A DNA stretch of 64,000 nt from Bacillota bacterium. Its GTDB lineage: Bacteria > Bacillota > Clostridia > Lachnospirales > CAG-274. A program made the position numbers and the translations under genes. The stretch covers positions 1 through 64,000 of the forward strand of contig JAFUAF010000013.1 of NCBI GenBank assembly GCA_017460805.1, given 5' to 3'. This document shows, piece by piece, positions 34,416 through 41,670 of this stretch (its first letter is position 1; every line of letters begins with the position of its first letter). Under the pieces are notes generated by a model. That model worked only from the letters and a program-made list of their open reading frames with translations, did not search any database and was not told where the DNA came from.

Positions 34416-36431
34416 ATGGACAGGATAAAAAACAATAAAGAGATCATTATTGCACCTATAATTGTTATTTTGGTTATGTCGGCCGCTTATCTTTTGGGCA
34501 TTTGCTCATTAAGCACGGGCGAAAGGTATTTTTCAAACTATGCTTTTATACATGATGTTCTTCATAATAACGCTTCGCCTTTCTTTAATTTCAATACGGC
34601 GTGCGGTACGGGGATGGCGGGGGCTTATGTGTTTTCCCCGCTTAACCTGTTTTTGCTGTTTGTAAAGAGAAACAGCCTGTTTGAAGGACTGAAATGTTTT
34701 TATATCTTTAAGCTTGCGCTTTCATCGGCGGCGGTTGCGTTTTTTATGAAAAAAGTATTTAAAAAGAGTGCTTTTTTCAATGTTAAGGCAGCTTTGGCCT
34801 ATACAGCTGCGGCCTTTATTATCCAAAAAATAACAACGATATATATTTTGGATGCCTTTGTGTTTCTTCCGCTTGTTTTATACGGATATAAAAAGATAAC
34901 GGAGGGCAAAAGCGGCATTTTGTTTACGGTGGTTTTGTTTGTAAGCTTTGTTTCTGCGCCTTTGCCGACTGCTGTGGTATGGCTGTACCTTATTCCCGTT
35001 ATTTTCGCATTTACTGTTAAGAAAAACAAAAATGAAACACTTAAAAAGACGGCGGCTTCCGTTACAATGCAGACTCTGGCGGCTGTCCTTATGTCGATGT
35101 TTGTAATTGCACCCGCGGTCTTTGATTGGTATGAAGATCTGCCCGAAAATGCGGACACTGTAAAAGAGGCGGCCGCACACGTTAAAAATTTTTTTACGGT
35201 AAAAGAAAAAAGTGTGGGCTTGCAGGCAGCAAGGCAATGTGTTTACGTCAAGCGTAACGGTTTTATAAGCAAAGACCTGTCAAGAATAAAAACCATAGGG
35301 GATGGTCTGCCCGAAATATACGGCAGTATAATGGGCTTGCCAAGCTTGTGCGATGATGCGGATACGGCTTCTTCGGGGTATAAGTTTTTTATGGAAAAAT
35401 TCGGCTATAACCCAAAATGCACGGAGGGCGGAACGGCCTTTACCGATGCTTTTCTCGGGGTAGGGGAAGCCGTGTCAAAACAAAAACTCAACAGTGCATT
35501 ATATAATGAAGAATGTTGGGTAGACGGAGAATATGGCATTTATTCTCCCGTATACAAGTTTCCTGCGGGATTTTTTGCGGGCTTTAATTTTCTGTATACA
35601 TCTTTTCCCGCAAAGGGCATAAAAATGCAAAACCTTATGTATAATGCACTTACGGGTACAATGGATCAGATAATAAAAAGCTGTGACGAGTACCGCGGCA
35701 AGACACTTGATCTGGCGGGGCAGAAACTTGTCAGCTATATTATGCCCGTCAAGGAGAAAAGTACACTTTATTTTTATAACGAAGACCCGAAAAACGGCTA
35801 TTTTCTGTATCTGAACGGAAGTCCCGTCCGTAATGACTGCAAAAGCTGTATGGACTATCTTTCGGACGGAAAAAGCGGATTTACGGAACTGGGTACTTAT
35901 GAAAATGAAACGGTCACGCTTACAATAAGATGCAAAACGGGAACGGAAGATCTTTTTGAGGTTGGACTGCTTGATAATTCGATGCTTGAAGATGTTATAA
36001 AAGACTATGAGACCAAGTGCGCTTCAAGTATATCGGTGTCAAAAAACAGTATATCGATCTCGGCAGAACCCGAAAACGAGTGTCTTATGTTTTTGCCGAT
36101 CGAATATTCAAACGATTGGAAAGCAACGGTAAACGGCAGTGAAGTTGATGTGTTCCCCGTTATGGATAACGCGTTTATGGCGGTATATCTTCCCGGCGGT
36201 GCCTGTGAAGTGAAAATGAAGTATGTTCCGCGAAGCTTTATGGCGGGCATGGCGGCGGCTCTTGTCGGTCTGATGTTTGCCGTGTGGATAGAGATACGCA
36301 AAAGGGAAAATCTCGATTGGAGCGATTTTAAGGCGGTGCAGTATTTATGCGGCTTTGTCTGTGTCTGCTCCTGTGCGGCCTCAATTATTTTTATGTATAT
36401 GATCCCGCTTATTTACCTGATAAAACATTAA
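34416..36431 (+). CDS. YfhO-family polytopic membrane protein
   Basis: A 671-residue GT-C-like membrane protein. About eight helices fill residues 10-240, then a long outside region, with the YfhO closing segment (LPIEYSNDWKATVNGSEVDVFPVMDNAFMAVYLPGG) and two last helices. YfhO of Bacillus helps glycosylate lipoteichoic acid from an undecaprenyl-linked sugar; the same is inferred. The protein is shorter than the 800-900 residues usual for the family, with fewer helices after the first block. The ATG at 34416 follows a weak GTGGGA site. Confidence 0.82.
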   Translation: MDRIKNNKEIIIAPIIVILVMSAAYLLGICSLSTGERYFSNYAFIHDVLHNNASPFFNFNTACGTGMAGAYVFSPLNLFLLFVKRNSLFEGLKCFYIFKLALSSAAVAFFMKKVFKKSAFFNVKAALAYTAAAFIIQKITTIYILDAFVFLPLVLYGYKKITEGKSGILFTVVLFVSFVSAPLPTAVVWLYLIPVIFAFTVKKNKNETLKKTAASVTMQTLAAVLMSMFVIAPAVFDWYEDLPENADTVKEAAAHVKNFFTVKEKSVGLQAARQCVYVKRNGFISKDLSRIKTIGDGLPEIYGSIMGLPSLCDDADTASSGYKFFMEKFGYNPKCTEGGTAFTDAFLGVGEAVSKQKLNSALYNEECWVDGEYGIYSPVYKFPAGFFAGFNFLYTSFPAKGIKMQNLMYNALTGTMDQIIKSCDEYRGKTLDLAGQKLVSYIMPVKEKSTLYFYNEDPKNGYFLYLNGSPVRNDCKSCMDYLSDGKSGFTELGTYENETVTLTIRCKTGTEDLFEVGLLDNSMLEDVIKDYETKCASSISVSKNSISISAEPENECLMFLPIEYSNDWKATVNGSEVDVFPVMDNAFMAVYLPGGACEVKMKYVPRSFMAGMAAALVGLMFAVWIEIRKRENLDWSDFKAVQYLCGFVCVCSCAASIIFMYMIPLIYLIKH

Positions 36432-36462
36432 AAAACGGCTGCCGGTTAAACGGCAGCCGTTT
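36431..36462. terminator. terminator between yfhO-like gene and rubrerythrin
   Basis: A 12-bp perfect stem AAACGGCTGCCG with a 6-base loop. The T run is on the minus strand, so it best serves rubrerythrin; on the plus strand it lacks a T tract. Confidence 0.8.
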
Positions 36463-36468
36463 ACATTA

Positions 36469-37005
36469 TCAATAGTTTTCGGAACGTACTTCAAAGAAGC
36501 TCTGCTTGTGTGCGCAAACGGGACAAGCTGCGGGAGCTTTTGTACCGATTACAAGATGACCGCAGTTGCGGCATTCCCAAACCTTGACTTCGCTCTTTTC
36601 AAATACCTGAGCGGTTTCTACATTTTTAAGAAGTGCGCGGTAGCGTTCTTCATGGTGCTTTTCGATCTCGCCAACCATGCGGAACTTAGCTGCAAGAGCC
36701 TTGAAGCCTTCGGCTTCCGCTGTCTTTGCAAAATCTTCGTACATATCTGTCCATTCATAGTTTTCGCCGTCGGCTGCCGCACCGAGGTTCTCTGCTGTAG
36801 TGCCGATGCCCTCAAGCTCCTTTAACCAAAGCTTAGCGTGCTCTTTTTCGTTGTCTGCCGTCTGAAGGAAGATAGCGGCGATCTGCTCGTAGCCCTCTTT
36901 CTTTGCTACGGAAGCAAAGTATGTGTACTTGTTGCGTGCCTGTGATTCGCCCGCAAAAGCTGCCTGTAAGTTTTTCTCTGTCTGTGTACCTGCGTATTTA
37001 CTCAT
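36469..37005 (-). CDS. rbr: rubrerythrin
   Basis: Rubrerythrin reduces hydrogen peroxide in anaerobes through a diiron centre fed by a rubredoxin-like iron. The 178 residues have the ferritin-like domain with ExxH diiron motifs ([31 protein letters not shown]). The C-terminal FeS4 domain has CRNCG and [16 protein letters not shown] precedes the ATG. Its promoter lies beside a 29-bp Fur/PerR-type palindrome, which fits peroxide or iron control. Confidence 0.97.
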   Translation of the reverse strand: MSKYAGTQTEKNLQAAFAGESQARNKYTYFASVAKKEGYEQIAAIFLQTADNEKEHAKLWLKELEGIGTTAENLGAAADGENYEWTDMYEDFAKTAEAEGFKALAAKFRMVGEIEKHHEERYRALLKNVETAQVFEKSEVKVWECRNCGHLVIGTKAPAACPVCAHKQSFFEVRSENY

Positions 37006-37048
37006 AATTTTGTCTCCTTTCCAAAATAGGGTAGTTATTTATATATAT

Positions 37049-37078
37049 AGTATAATACATAACATAGCGGTTGTTCAA
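37049..37078 (-). promoter_or_regulatory. rubrerythrin promoter
   Basis: On the minus strand TTGAAC (37078-37073) and TATACT (37054-37049) are 18 bases apart, or TTATAC at 17. Confidence 0.6.
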
Positions 37079-37090
37079 GCCTAACTTGTA

Positions 37091-37119
37091 TTTTAATTGA
37101 TAATAATTATCAATTAAAA
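37091..37119. promoter_or_regulatory. 29-bp perfect palindrome, Fur/PerR-type operator
   Basis: Half-site TTTTAATTGATAAT, a central A, then the exact complement (14-1-14). It contains TGATAAT-A-ATTATCA, the classic 7-1-7 Fur box (the PerR box differs by one base per arm). It lies 12 bases upstream of the rbr -35 and about 55 bases upstream of the yceD -35. Peroxide sensing by PerR is the simplest reading given the rubrerythrin gene. Confidence 0.75.
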
Positions 37120-37173
37120 CGATAGCATCGTATATATAGTTTATTATTTCCCGAAAAAAAACTAAATATACTA

Positions 37174-37202
37174 TTGACAAAACGCTTGACAGGTGCTACA
37201 AT
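37174..37202 (+). promoter_or_regulatory. promoter of yceD-rpmF
   Basis: TTGACA (37174-37179), 17 bases, TACAAT (37197-37202). A second TTGACA at 37186 has no well-spaced -10. Confidence 0.8.
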
Positions 37203-37261
37203 AATATCTGATGTGTTGTTGGGTAAAGTCAAGTGATTTTACTTAACACCCCGGAACAGAG

Positions 37262-37297
37262 GGCTTATATGCTGACAGGAGGCTTATATGCTGATAG
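37262..37297 (+). repeat. duplicated yceD start region with 11-codon upstream frame
   Basis: GGCTTATATGCTGACAG (37262-37278) and GGCTTATATGCTGATAG (37281-37297) differ by one base. The second holds the yceD ATG; the first makes an ATG at 37269 whose 11-codon frame contains the yceD ribosome binding site and ends at 37304, past the yceD start. Confidence 0.8.
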
Positions 37298-37755
37298 ATG
37301 TTAAGAAACTTTCCCTTGGCGAACAGCTTGATTTTGATTATAAAGAAAACCTTGTTGTGAGAAACGTGCCTGTTGAAGTACACGCTTTCGGCAAGGTAAG
37401 CTTTACGGAAGAGGGCTATATCGTAAGCGGAAAATTTGATGCCGTCTTAAACCTTAAATGTGACCTGTGTCTTGATGCTTTTACGCAAAGAGCAGAGGGC
37501 GTACTTGACGAAGTATACTCAAACGATGCGGACGAGGAAAAAGAGTACTGGCATTTTGAGGACAAGACACTTGATCTTAAGCCTGCGCTGGAAGCGAATA
37601 TAATGCTTAAAATACCCATGAAAGCGGTTTGTTCCGATAATTGCAGGGGGCTTTGTCCAAAATGCGGCCAAAACCTTAACAAAGGCGAATGCGGCTGTGA
37701 CAGGGAATATTCAAACCCCGTGTTTGAGGGTCTTATGGACCTTTTTAAAGATTGA
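37288..37755 (+). CDS. yceD: YceD-family (DUF177) protein
   Basis: A 155-residue protein of the YceD family, which is nearly always encoded just before L32 and is linked to 23S rRNA or large-subunit biogenesis. The family pattern LKCDLCLDAF is present near residue 55 and a Cys-rich end (CSDNCRGLCPKCGQNLNKGECGC, about 110-133) probably binds zinc. ACAGGAGG lies 8 bases before the ATG. rpmF follows after 25 bases, the expected pair. Confidence 0.93.
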   Translation: MLIDVKKLSLGEQLDFDYKENLVVRNVPVEVHAFGKVSFTEEGYIVSGKFDAVLNLKCDLCLDAFTQRAEGVLDEVYSNDADEEKEYWHFEDKTLDLKPALEANIMLKIPMKAVCSDNCRGLCPKCGQNLNKGECGCDREYSNPVFEGLMDLFKD

Positions 37756-37780
37756 AAATATTTATAGGAGGTGCAAATAA

Positions 37781-37963
37781 ATGTCTATATGTCCTAAGGG
37801 CAGAATGTCAAAGTCCAAGAGAGATAAGAGAAAGGCTCAGAGCTGGCAGATAGCTACACCTACATTAGTTGCATGCAGCAAGTGCGGTTCTTTAATGAGA
37901 CCTCACAGAGTATGCAAAGAATGTGGTTCTTACAACAAAAGAACTATCGTAGCAGTTGACTGA
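37781..37963 (+). CDS. rpmF: 50S ribosomal protein L32
   Basis: A 60-residue zinc-type L32 of the large subunit. KGRMSKSKRDKRKAQSW at the N-terminus and two CxxC pairs (CSKCG, CKECG) that bind zinc are visible, so it is the Zn-containing (C+) form not made as a zinc-free paralogue. TAGGAGG precedes the ATG. Confidence 0.97.
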   Translation: MSICPKGRMSKSKRDKRKAQSWQIATPTLVACSKCGSLMRPHRVCKECGSYNKRTIVAVD

Positions 37964-37968
37964 TCTGA

Positions 37969-38070
37969 TTATCGCGAACGTCAAAAATGTTTCGGCATTC
38001 ACGATAAGTTGAGGCTCATAAATAATTGTTATTAAGCAAGCTTAACTCAATTATTTAATTCGCTTTATAA
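37969..38070. repeat. structured inverted-repeat element, copy 2
   Basis: Same design as the 17.2-kb element: left hairpin TATCGCGAACGTC...GGCATTCACGATA (G-U pairs replace two base pairs), then GAGGCTCATAAATAATTG. The second hairpin follows (AAATAATTG...CAATTATTT enclosing TTAAGC-AA-GCTTAA), then TTAATTCGCTT. It starts right after rpmF. The stem bases differ from copy 1 but pairing is kept. Confidence 0.75.
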
Positions 38071-38096
38071 TAAGATATTTTGCAAAGTAACTTAAA

Positions 38097-38123
38097 GAGG
38101 GTCGTTTATCGGCCCTCATTTTT
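38097..38123 (+). terminator. terminator of yceD-rpmF
   Basis: An 8-bp stem GAGGGTCG/CGGCCCTC (one G-U pair), loop TTTAT, followed by ATTTTT. The structured repeat lies between rpmF and this terminator. Confidence 0.8.
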
Positions 38124-38128
38124 GTGTG

Positions 38129-38158
38129 TTGACATATAATGCGGGATTATGTTAAAAT
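38129..38158 (+). promoter_or_regulatory. promoter of a small membrane-protein gene
   Basis: TTGACA (38129-38134) and TAAAAT (38153-38158) spaced by 18 bases. Confidence 0.65.
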
Positions 38159-38193
38159 AAATCAAATCAATAATTATAGATGAGGTTTGTTTT

Positions 38194-38571
38194 ATGGATA
38201 TGACAAGAGACCAATATGCAATGCTGCTTATTTTTCATACACTTCTGCCTGCGGTCATTTCGGCGGTGCTTATGCTTATCCTGCCGCAAAAATATGCCAA
38301 GCCGCTTATGAAAACGGTGTTTTTAATAATTGTACTGTGGTATGGCATAATTGTGCCGACAAGGCTGATGTTTCGGAGTTTCGGTTTGTTTCACGACTAT
38401 GTTGGCGGTACGGGCATTATTCAGCTTTTAAAAGAAAGTCATTTCAGGACGTCTTTACTATCCACAATTGCGATTAGTTTTTGCAATGCTCTTGTTAAGG
38501 CTGTTATCGCACTTGTGAGCATGGCGCTGTGTTTGGGTATAAAAAGGCGGTTTTCTAAGAAGAATGAATAA
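38194..38571 (+). CDS. small polytopic membrane protein of unknown function
   Basis: A 125-residue protein with about three membrane helices (about 10-30, 38-58, 88-113) and a basic tail (KRRFSKKNE). No family is recognised. It has its own promoter. Its last 17 bases overlap the convergent spoIVFB gene, so the ends are antisense to each other. Confidence 0.65.
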   Translation: MDMTRDQYAMLLIFHTLLPAVISAVLMLILPQKYAKPLMKTVFLIIVLWYGIIVPTRLMFRSFGLFHDYVGGTGIIQLLKESHFRTSLLSTIAISFCNALVKAVIALVSMALCLGIKRRFSKKNE

Positions 38572-39358
38572 GGGCAAGCATAGACCCTTTTATCCCGTTT
38601 TTCATTATATGCGACAGCAGTTTTTCTTCGCTGACGGCGTAAAGAGCGTTATTATCGCGGACATAAACAAGTGTATAATAATCCCATCCAAGCCTGTAGA
38701 GCACGGCTTTAAGTTCCATTTTTGAACTTGTTGTTATGCTTCTTACGGGCATTATTTTATTTTCGCCTTTATTTATAATGGTTTTGTAAAATCCGTAGGT
38801 CAGATTTATGGTATTGAGCTTGTTAAGGCGGTAAAAATAAACGCCGAGACAAAGCAGACTGATATTCGGCGGGCAGAGTATAAGCTGTACAAGTCCTGCC
38901 GAAACGAGGCTCATACTTAAAATAATGCTCAATTTTACCGCAAGTATATTTCCGCGCAGTACACCCGTAAAATAGCTTATTATATAATGAAATATCCTGC
39001 CGCCGTCAAGGGGATAGAGCGGGAGAAGATTGAAAAGAGCAAGCGCAAAATTTATCTGTCTTAACGGCGTTTTGCAGAAAGGGCAGAGTGCAAGATTAAA
39101 AAGCGGCCCTGCAAGGACGATAAGCAGGCGTTTTGTGATATGAATGTCGTTTATGCCGTTTATCTCGGCATAAGTGCCAATGGGCGTTACCGTTACGGTC
39201 TTTGTTTTAAGTCCCCATATCCCTGCTGTAAAAATATGACACAGCTCGTGCAGTATCACAAGTATAAACAAGGTAAGGAAATATTGTCCAAACCCCATAC
39301 AAACCGAAAAAGCCGCCACAATAAAAAATGACGGCTTGAATTTTATTTTGGGAAACAT
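38555..39358 (-). CDS. spoIVFB: SpoIVFB-like intramembrane metalloprotease (M50)
   Basis: SpoIVFB cleaves pro-sigma-K in the mother cell during sporulation. The 267-residue membrane protein has the zinc motif HELCH (HExxH, near residue 37), the second metal motif PLYPLDGGR near residue 118, and several membrane helices. The C-terminal soluble part (about 190-267) fits the CBS-like region. ATG 39358 is chosen because AAGGAG sits 8 bases upstream, within the end of the previous gene. It follows the spoIVFA-like gene by 4 bases, the same order as in Bacillus. Confidence 0.87.
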   Translation of the reverse strand: MFPKIKFKPSFFIVAAFSVCMGFGQYFLTLFILVILHELCHIFTAGIWGLKTKTVTVTPIGTYAEINGINDIHITKRLLIVLAGPLFNLALCPFCKTPLRQINFALALFNLLPLYPLDGGRIFHYIISYFTGVLRGNILAVKLSIILSMSLVSAGLVQLILCPPNISLLCLGVYFYRLNKLNTINLTYGFYKTIINKGENKIMPVRSITTSSKMELKAVLYRLGWDYYTLVYVRDNNALYAVSEEKLLSHIMKNGIKGSMLALIHSS

Positions 39359-39362
39359 AGCT

Positions 39363-40117
39363 TTACTCCTTAAAAAGAAAATCGGGGTCGATATTGGTAT
39401 CTCCTTGGTAAAGCTCAAAATGCAGATGAGGACCTGTGGACTGACCCGTACTGCCCGAAAGTGCGACTGTCTGACCCTGCATTACCTTGTCGCCCTTTGT
39501 TATGTTCAGTTTGTTAAGATGCGCATAAACGCAGGTATATTCTTCGCCTTTGATCTTAAGAAAATAACCATAGCTTCCGGAATATCCGCAGTTTTCGACA
39601 ATTCCGTCAAAACAGGCTTTTACGGGTGTATTTTCCGTGACGGCAAGATCTGTGCCTTTGTGAAATTCACTTTTGCCCGTTACGGGATTGACTCTGCTGC
39701 CGAAAACATCACTCACCAAAGGCTCGTCAACGGGACTTATCGGTTCGTTTTTCAGGGCGTTTTTTTTTGCGTGTTTTCGTATGCGCTCTCTTTTTGGTGC
39801 ATTTCTTCTATTATATTGCCGTCAATGCTTATTTCATGGTCTTCGCCTGCAAAAACGGATATGCCCTCGCCGTTGAGCATGGTCTCGAATTTTTGTTTCA
39901 AATCGTCGATGATTTCCGTTTTTGATATCGTTTCCTTTACCTTGTCGGTAAAAGTATTTGTTATATCAAGGTCTATCATATCCGCACAAAGCACCAGTAC
40001 ACCCAGCGCAAGCGCCATATTGAGCCTTAGCATAAAATAGCTCTGCCTTTTTTGCTTTTTTGATTTTTGTGCACCGCGTATCTGATTTCTGCGCTCTATG
40101 TAGTTGTATTCTTCCAT
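39363..40117 (-). pseudogene. spoIVFA: SpoIVFA-like M23 protein, split by a frameshift in an A9 run
   Basis: Two frames form one protein. The first (40117 to 39752, 121 residues) has basic residues, a membrane helix (about 33-50) and a linker, then stops with KKTP. The second (39719 to 39363, in a different frame) has a full LytM/M23 domain with EFHKGTDLAV and GPHLHFEL. Between them is A9 on the coding strand (39768-39760). Adding one A would continue the frame through NALKNEPISPVDEPLVSDVFGSR. This may be a real mutation, a programmed -1 slip, or a read error. The adjacent M50 gene supports SpoIVFA, the regulator of SpoIVFB. Confidence 0.75.
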
Positions 40118-40215
40118 TTTGTTTTCCTCCCGTTTGCTGATGTGTAATTATATGCGGGCATATCATAATTTATAACTTGTTCGCATAAGCTGTTAAAAAC
40201 GAAAAGGACAAAAAT

Positions 40216-40800
40216 ATGCTTAACTATCTGTGGGGAGGTTTTATTCTTATAGGTATACTTTGTGCGGCTTTTACGGGGCGGATGCACGCTGTCACAACGG
40301 GAGTGATAAATAATGCAAAAGAGGCCGTCACGACCTGTATTACCATGCTCGGCGTTTTGTCCATGTGGACGGGTTTTATGAATATCGCCGATAAAAGCGG
40401 GCTGACTGAAAATATCACAAAAAAGATGATGCCGTTTTTAAAATGGCTTTTTCCCGATATTCCAAAGGGGCACAAGGCGTTTGAACATATAGGGAGCAAT
40501 GTTGCGGCAAATATTTTGGGGCTTGGCTGGGCATCAACGCCTGCGGGCATCTATGCCATGGAGGAACTTGACAGGCTGAACGGCGGCAAAAGCGGCGCAA
40601 GTGATATGATGTGTGATTTTATGATATTCAATATGTCATCTTTACAGATAATATCCGTTAATATGATAGCCTACAGAAGTCAGTACAATTCCGCCAATCC
40701 GTCCGAGATAATAGGGGCGGGGCTGTTGGCGACCCTTGCGTCCACACTTACAAGTATATTTTTTATTATGCTTCGCAGGAGGTTTTTCAAAAAACGATGA
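40216..40800 (+). CDS. spmA: spore maturation protein A
   Basis: SpmA is a mother-cell membrane protein that, with SpmB, helps dehydrate the spore core. The 194-residue protein has nucleoside-recognition-type (Gate) motifs GLGWASTPAGIYAMEELDRLN and FNMSSLQIISVNMIAYRSQYNSANP, and about four helices. It overlaps spmB by 4 bases, the conserved arrangement, and lies beside spoIVFAB, a cluster of late sporulation functions. Confidence 0.93.
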   Translation: MLNYLWGGFILIGILCAAFTGRMHAVTTGVINNAKEAVTTCITMLGVLSMWTGFMNIADKSGLTENITKKMMPFLKWLFPDIPKGHKAFEHIGSNVAANILGLGWASTPAGIYAMEELDRLNGGKSGASDMMCDFMIFNMSSLQIISVNMIAYRSQYNSANPSEIIGAGLLATLASTLTSIFFIMLRRRFFKKR

Positions 40801-41327
40801 GACTTGTTATTCTGCTTTCGGATATGATGATACCCGCTGTTATGGTATACATAGTTTTGTACGGCGCACGCAAAAAAGTCGATATTTACGATGCCTTTGT
40901 CGAGGGTGCGGAAAAGGGCATGAAAATTGTTGTGACTATCCTGCCTACGCTGCTCGGACTTATGGTGGCGGTGGGAGTGCTGCAAAACAGCGGCCTGCTC
41001 GAAATTTTGTGCAGACTTGCTTCTCCTGCTGCGGATAAGATAGGCTTTCCCGCCGAGGCTCTGCCGCTTACTCTGATGCGTCTTGTTTCTTCAAGTGCCG
41101 CAACGGGGCTTTTGCTCGATATTTTTGCAAAATATACACCCGACAGTTTTATAGGGCGGTTTGTCAGCGTTATGATGTGCTGCACCGAGACCGTTTTTTA
41201 TACCATAAGCGTGTATTTTATGAGCATAAAAGCGAAAAAAAGCCGTTATACCCTTGTCGGGGCTATGATTGCAAATGCCGCGGGTGTTGCCGCAAGCTTG
41301 ATTATATGCAAACTTTGCTGGGGCTGA
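40797..41327 (+). CDS. spmB: spore maturation protein B
   Basis: The 176-residue partner of SpmA. Family motifs are YDAFVEGAEKGMKIVVTILPTLLGLMVAVGVL, then GFPAEALPLTLMRLVSSSAATGLLLDIF and TETVFYTISVYFMSIKAKKSRY. It is a polytopic Gate-domain protein. It starts within the spmA stop (ATGA), so translation is coupled. Confidence 0.94.
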   Translation: MRLVILLSDMMIPAVMVYIVLYGARKKVDIYDAFVEGAEKGMKIVVTILPTLLGLMVAVGVLQNSGLLEILCRLASPAADKIGFPAEALPLTLMRLVSSSAATGLLLDIFAKYTPDSFIGRFVSVMMCCTETVFYTISVYFMSIKAKKSRYTLVGAMIANAAGVAASLIICKLCWG

Positions 41328-41336
41328 AAATTATGG

Positions 41337-41365
41337 TTGACAATTCTGATTTTAAGTGATATAAT
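41337..41365 (+). promoter_or_regulatory. consensus promoter of the leuA T-box transcript
   Basis: TTGACA (41337-41342), 17 bases, TATAAT (41360-41365), a perfect consensus just upstream of the T-box leader. Confidence 0.92.
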
Positions 41366-41392
41366 ACATACATATTGAAATTTTGTTTAACA

Positions 41393-41647
41393 CGATGACG
41401 AGGAGTAGTAGCTTATCAAAACTTTTCAGAGAGCTGTCGTTTGGTGCGAGACAGCAGGTCGAAATAAGTGAACTCGCCTTTGAGTGGCTTGGCTGAAATG
41501 ACAGTAGGTCAAGACGGATGCCGACCGATACAGCGGCAGAATATCGGCTGCGGCCCGTATTCGTAGAGTGCATCGCGTTTGCGGTGAAGTAAAGTGGTAC
41601 CACGGAATCATGCCTTTCGTCTTTATGTAATAAGATGAAAGGCTTTT
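41393..41647 (+). ncRNA. T-box riboswitch with leucine (CTC) specifier
   Basis: T-box leaders read uncharged tRNA. Visible landmarks: GAGGAGTAGTAG at the stem I base, AGAGAGC and TTGGTG in stem I, specifier loop GAACTCGCC with the leucine codon CTC at 41473-41475, TTTGAGTGG, and the antiterminator bulge GTGGTACCACGGA at 41594-41606. The terminator stem (GCCTTTCGTCTT with AAGATGAAAGGC, 41612-41643) ends in TTTT. A leucine specifier upstream of leuA makes biological sense. Confidence 0.93.
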
Positions 41648-41670
41648 ATAATTTTCAGGAGGAAGAAAAA

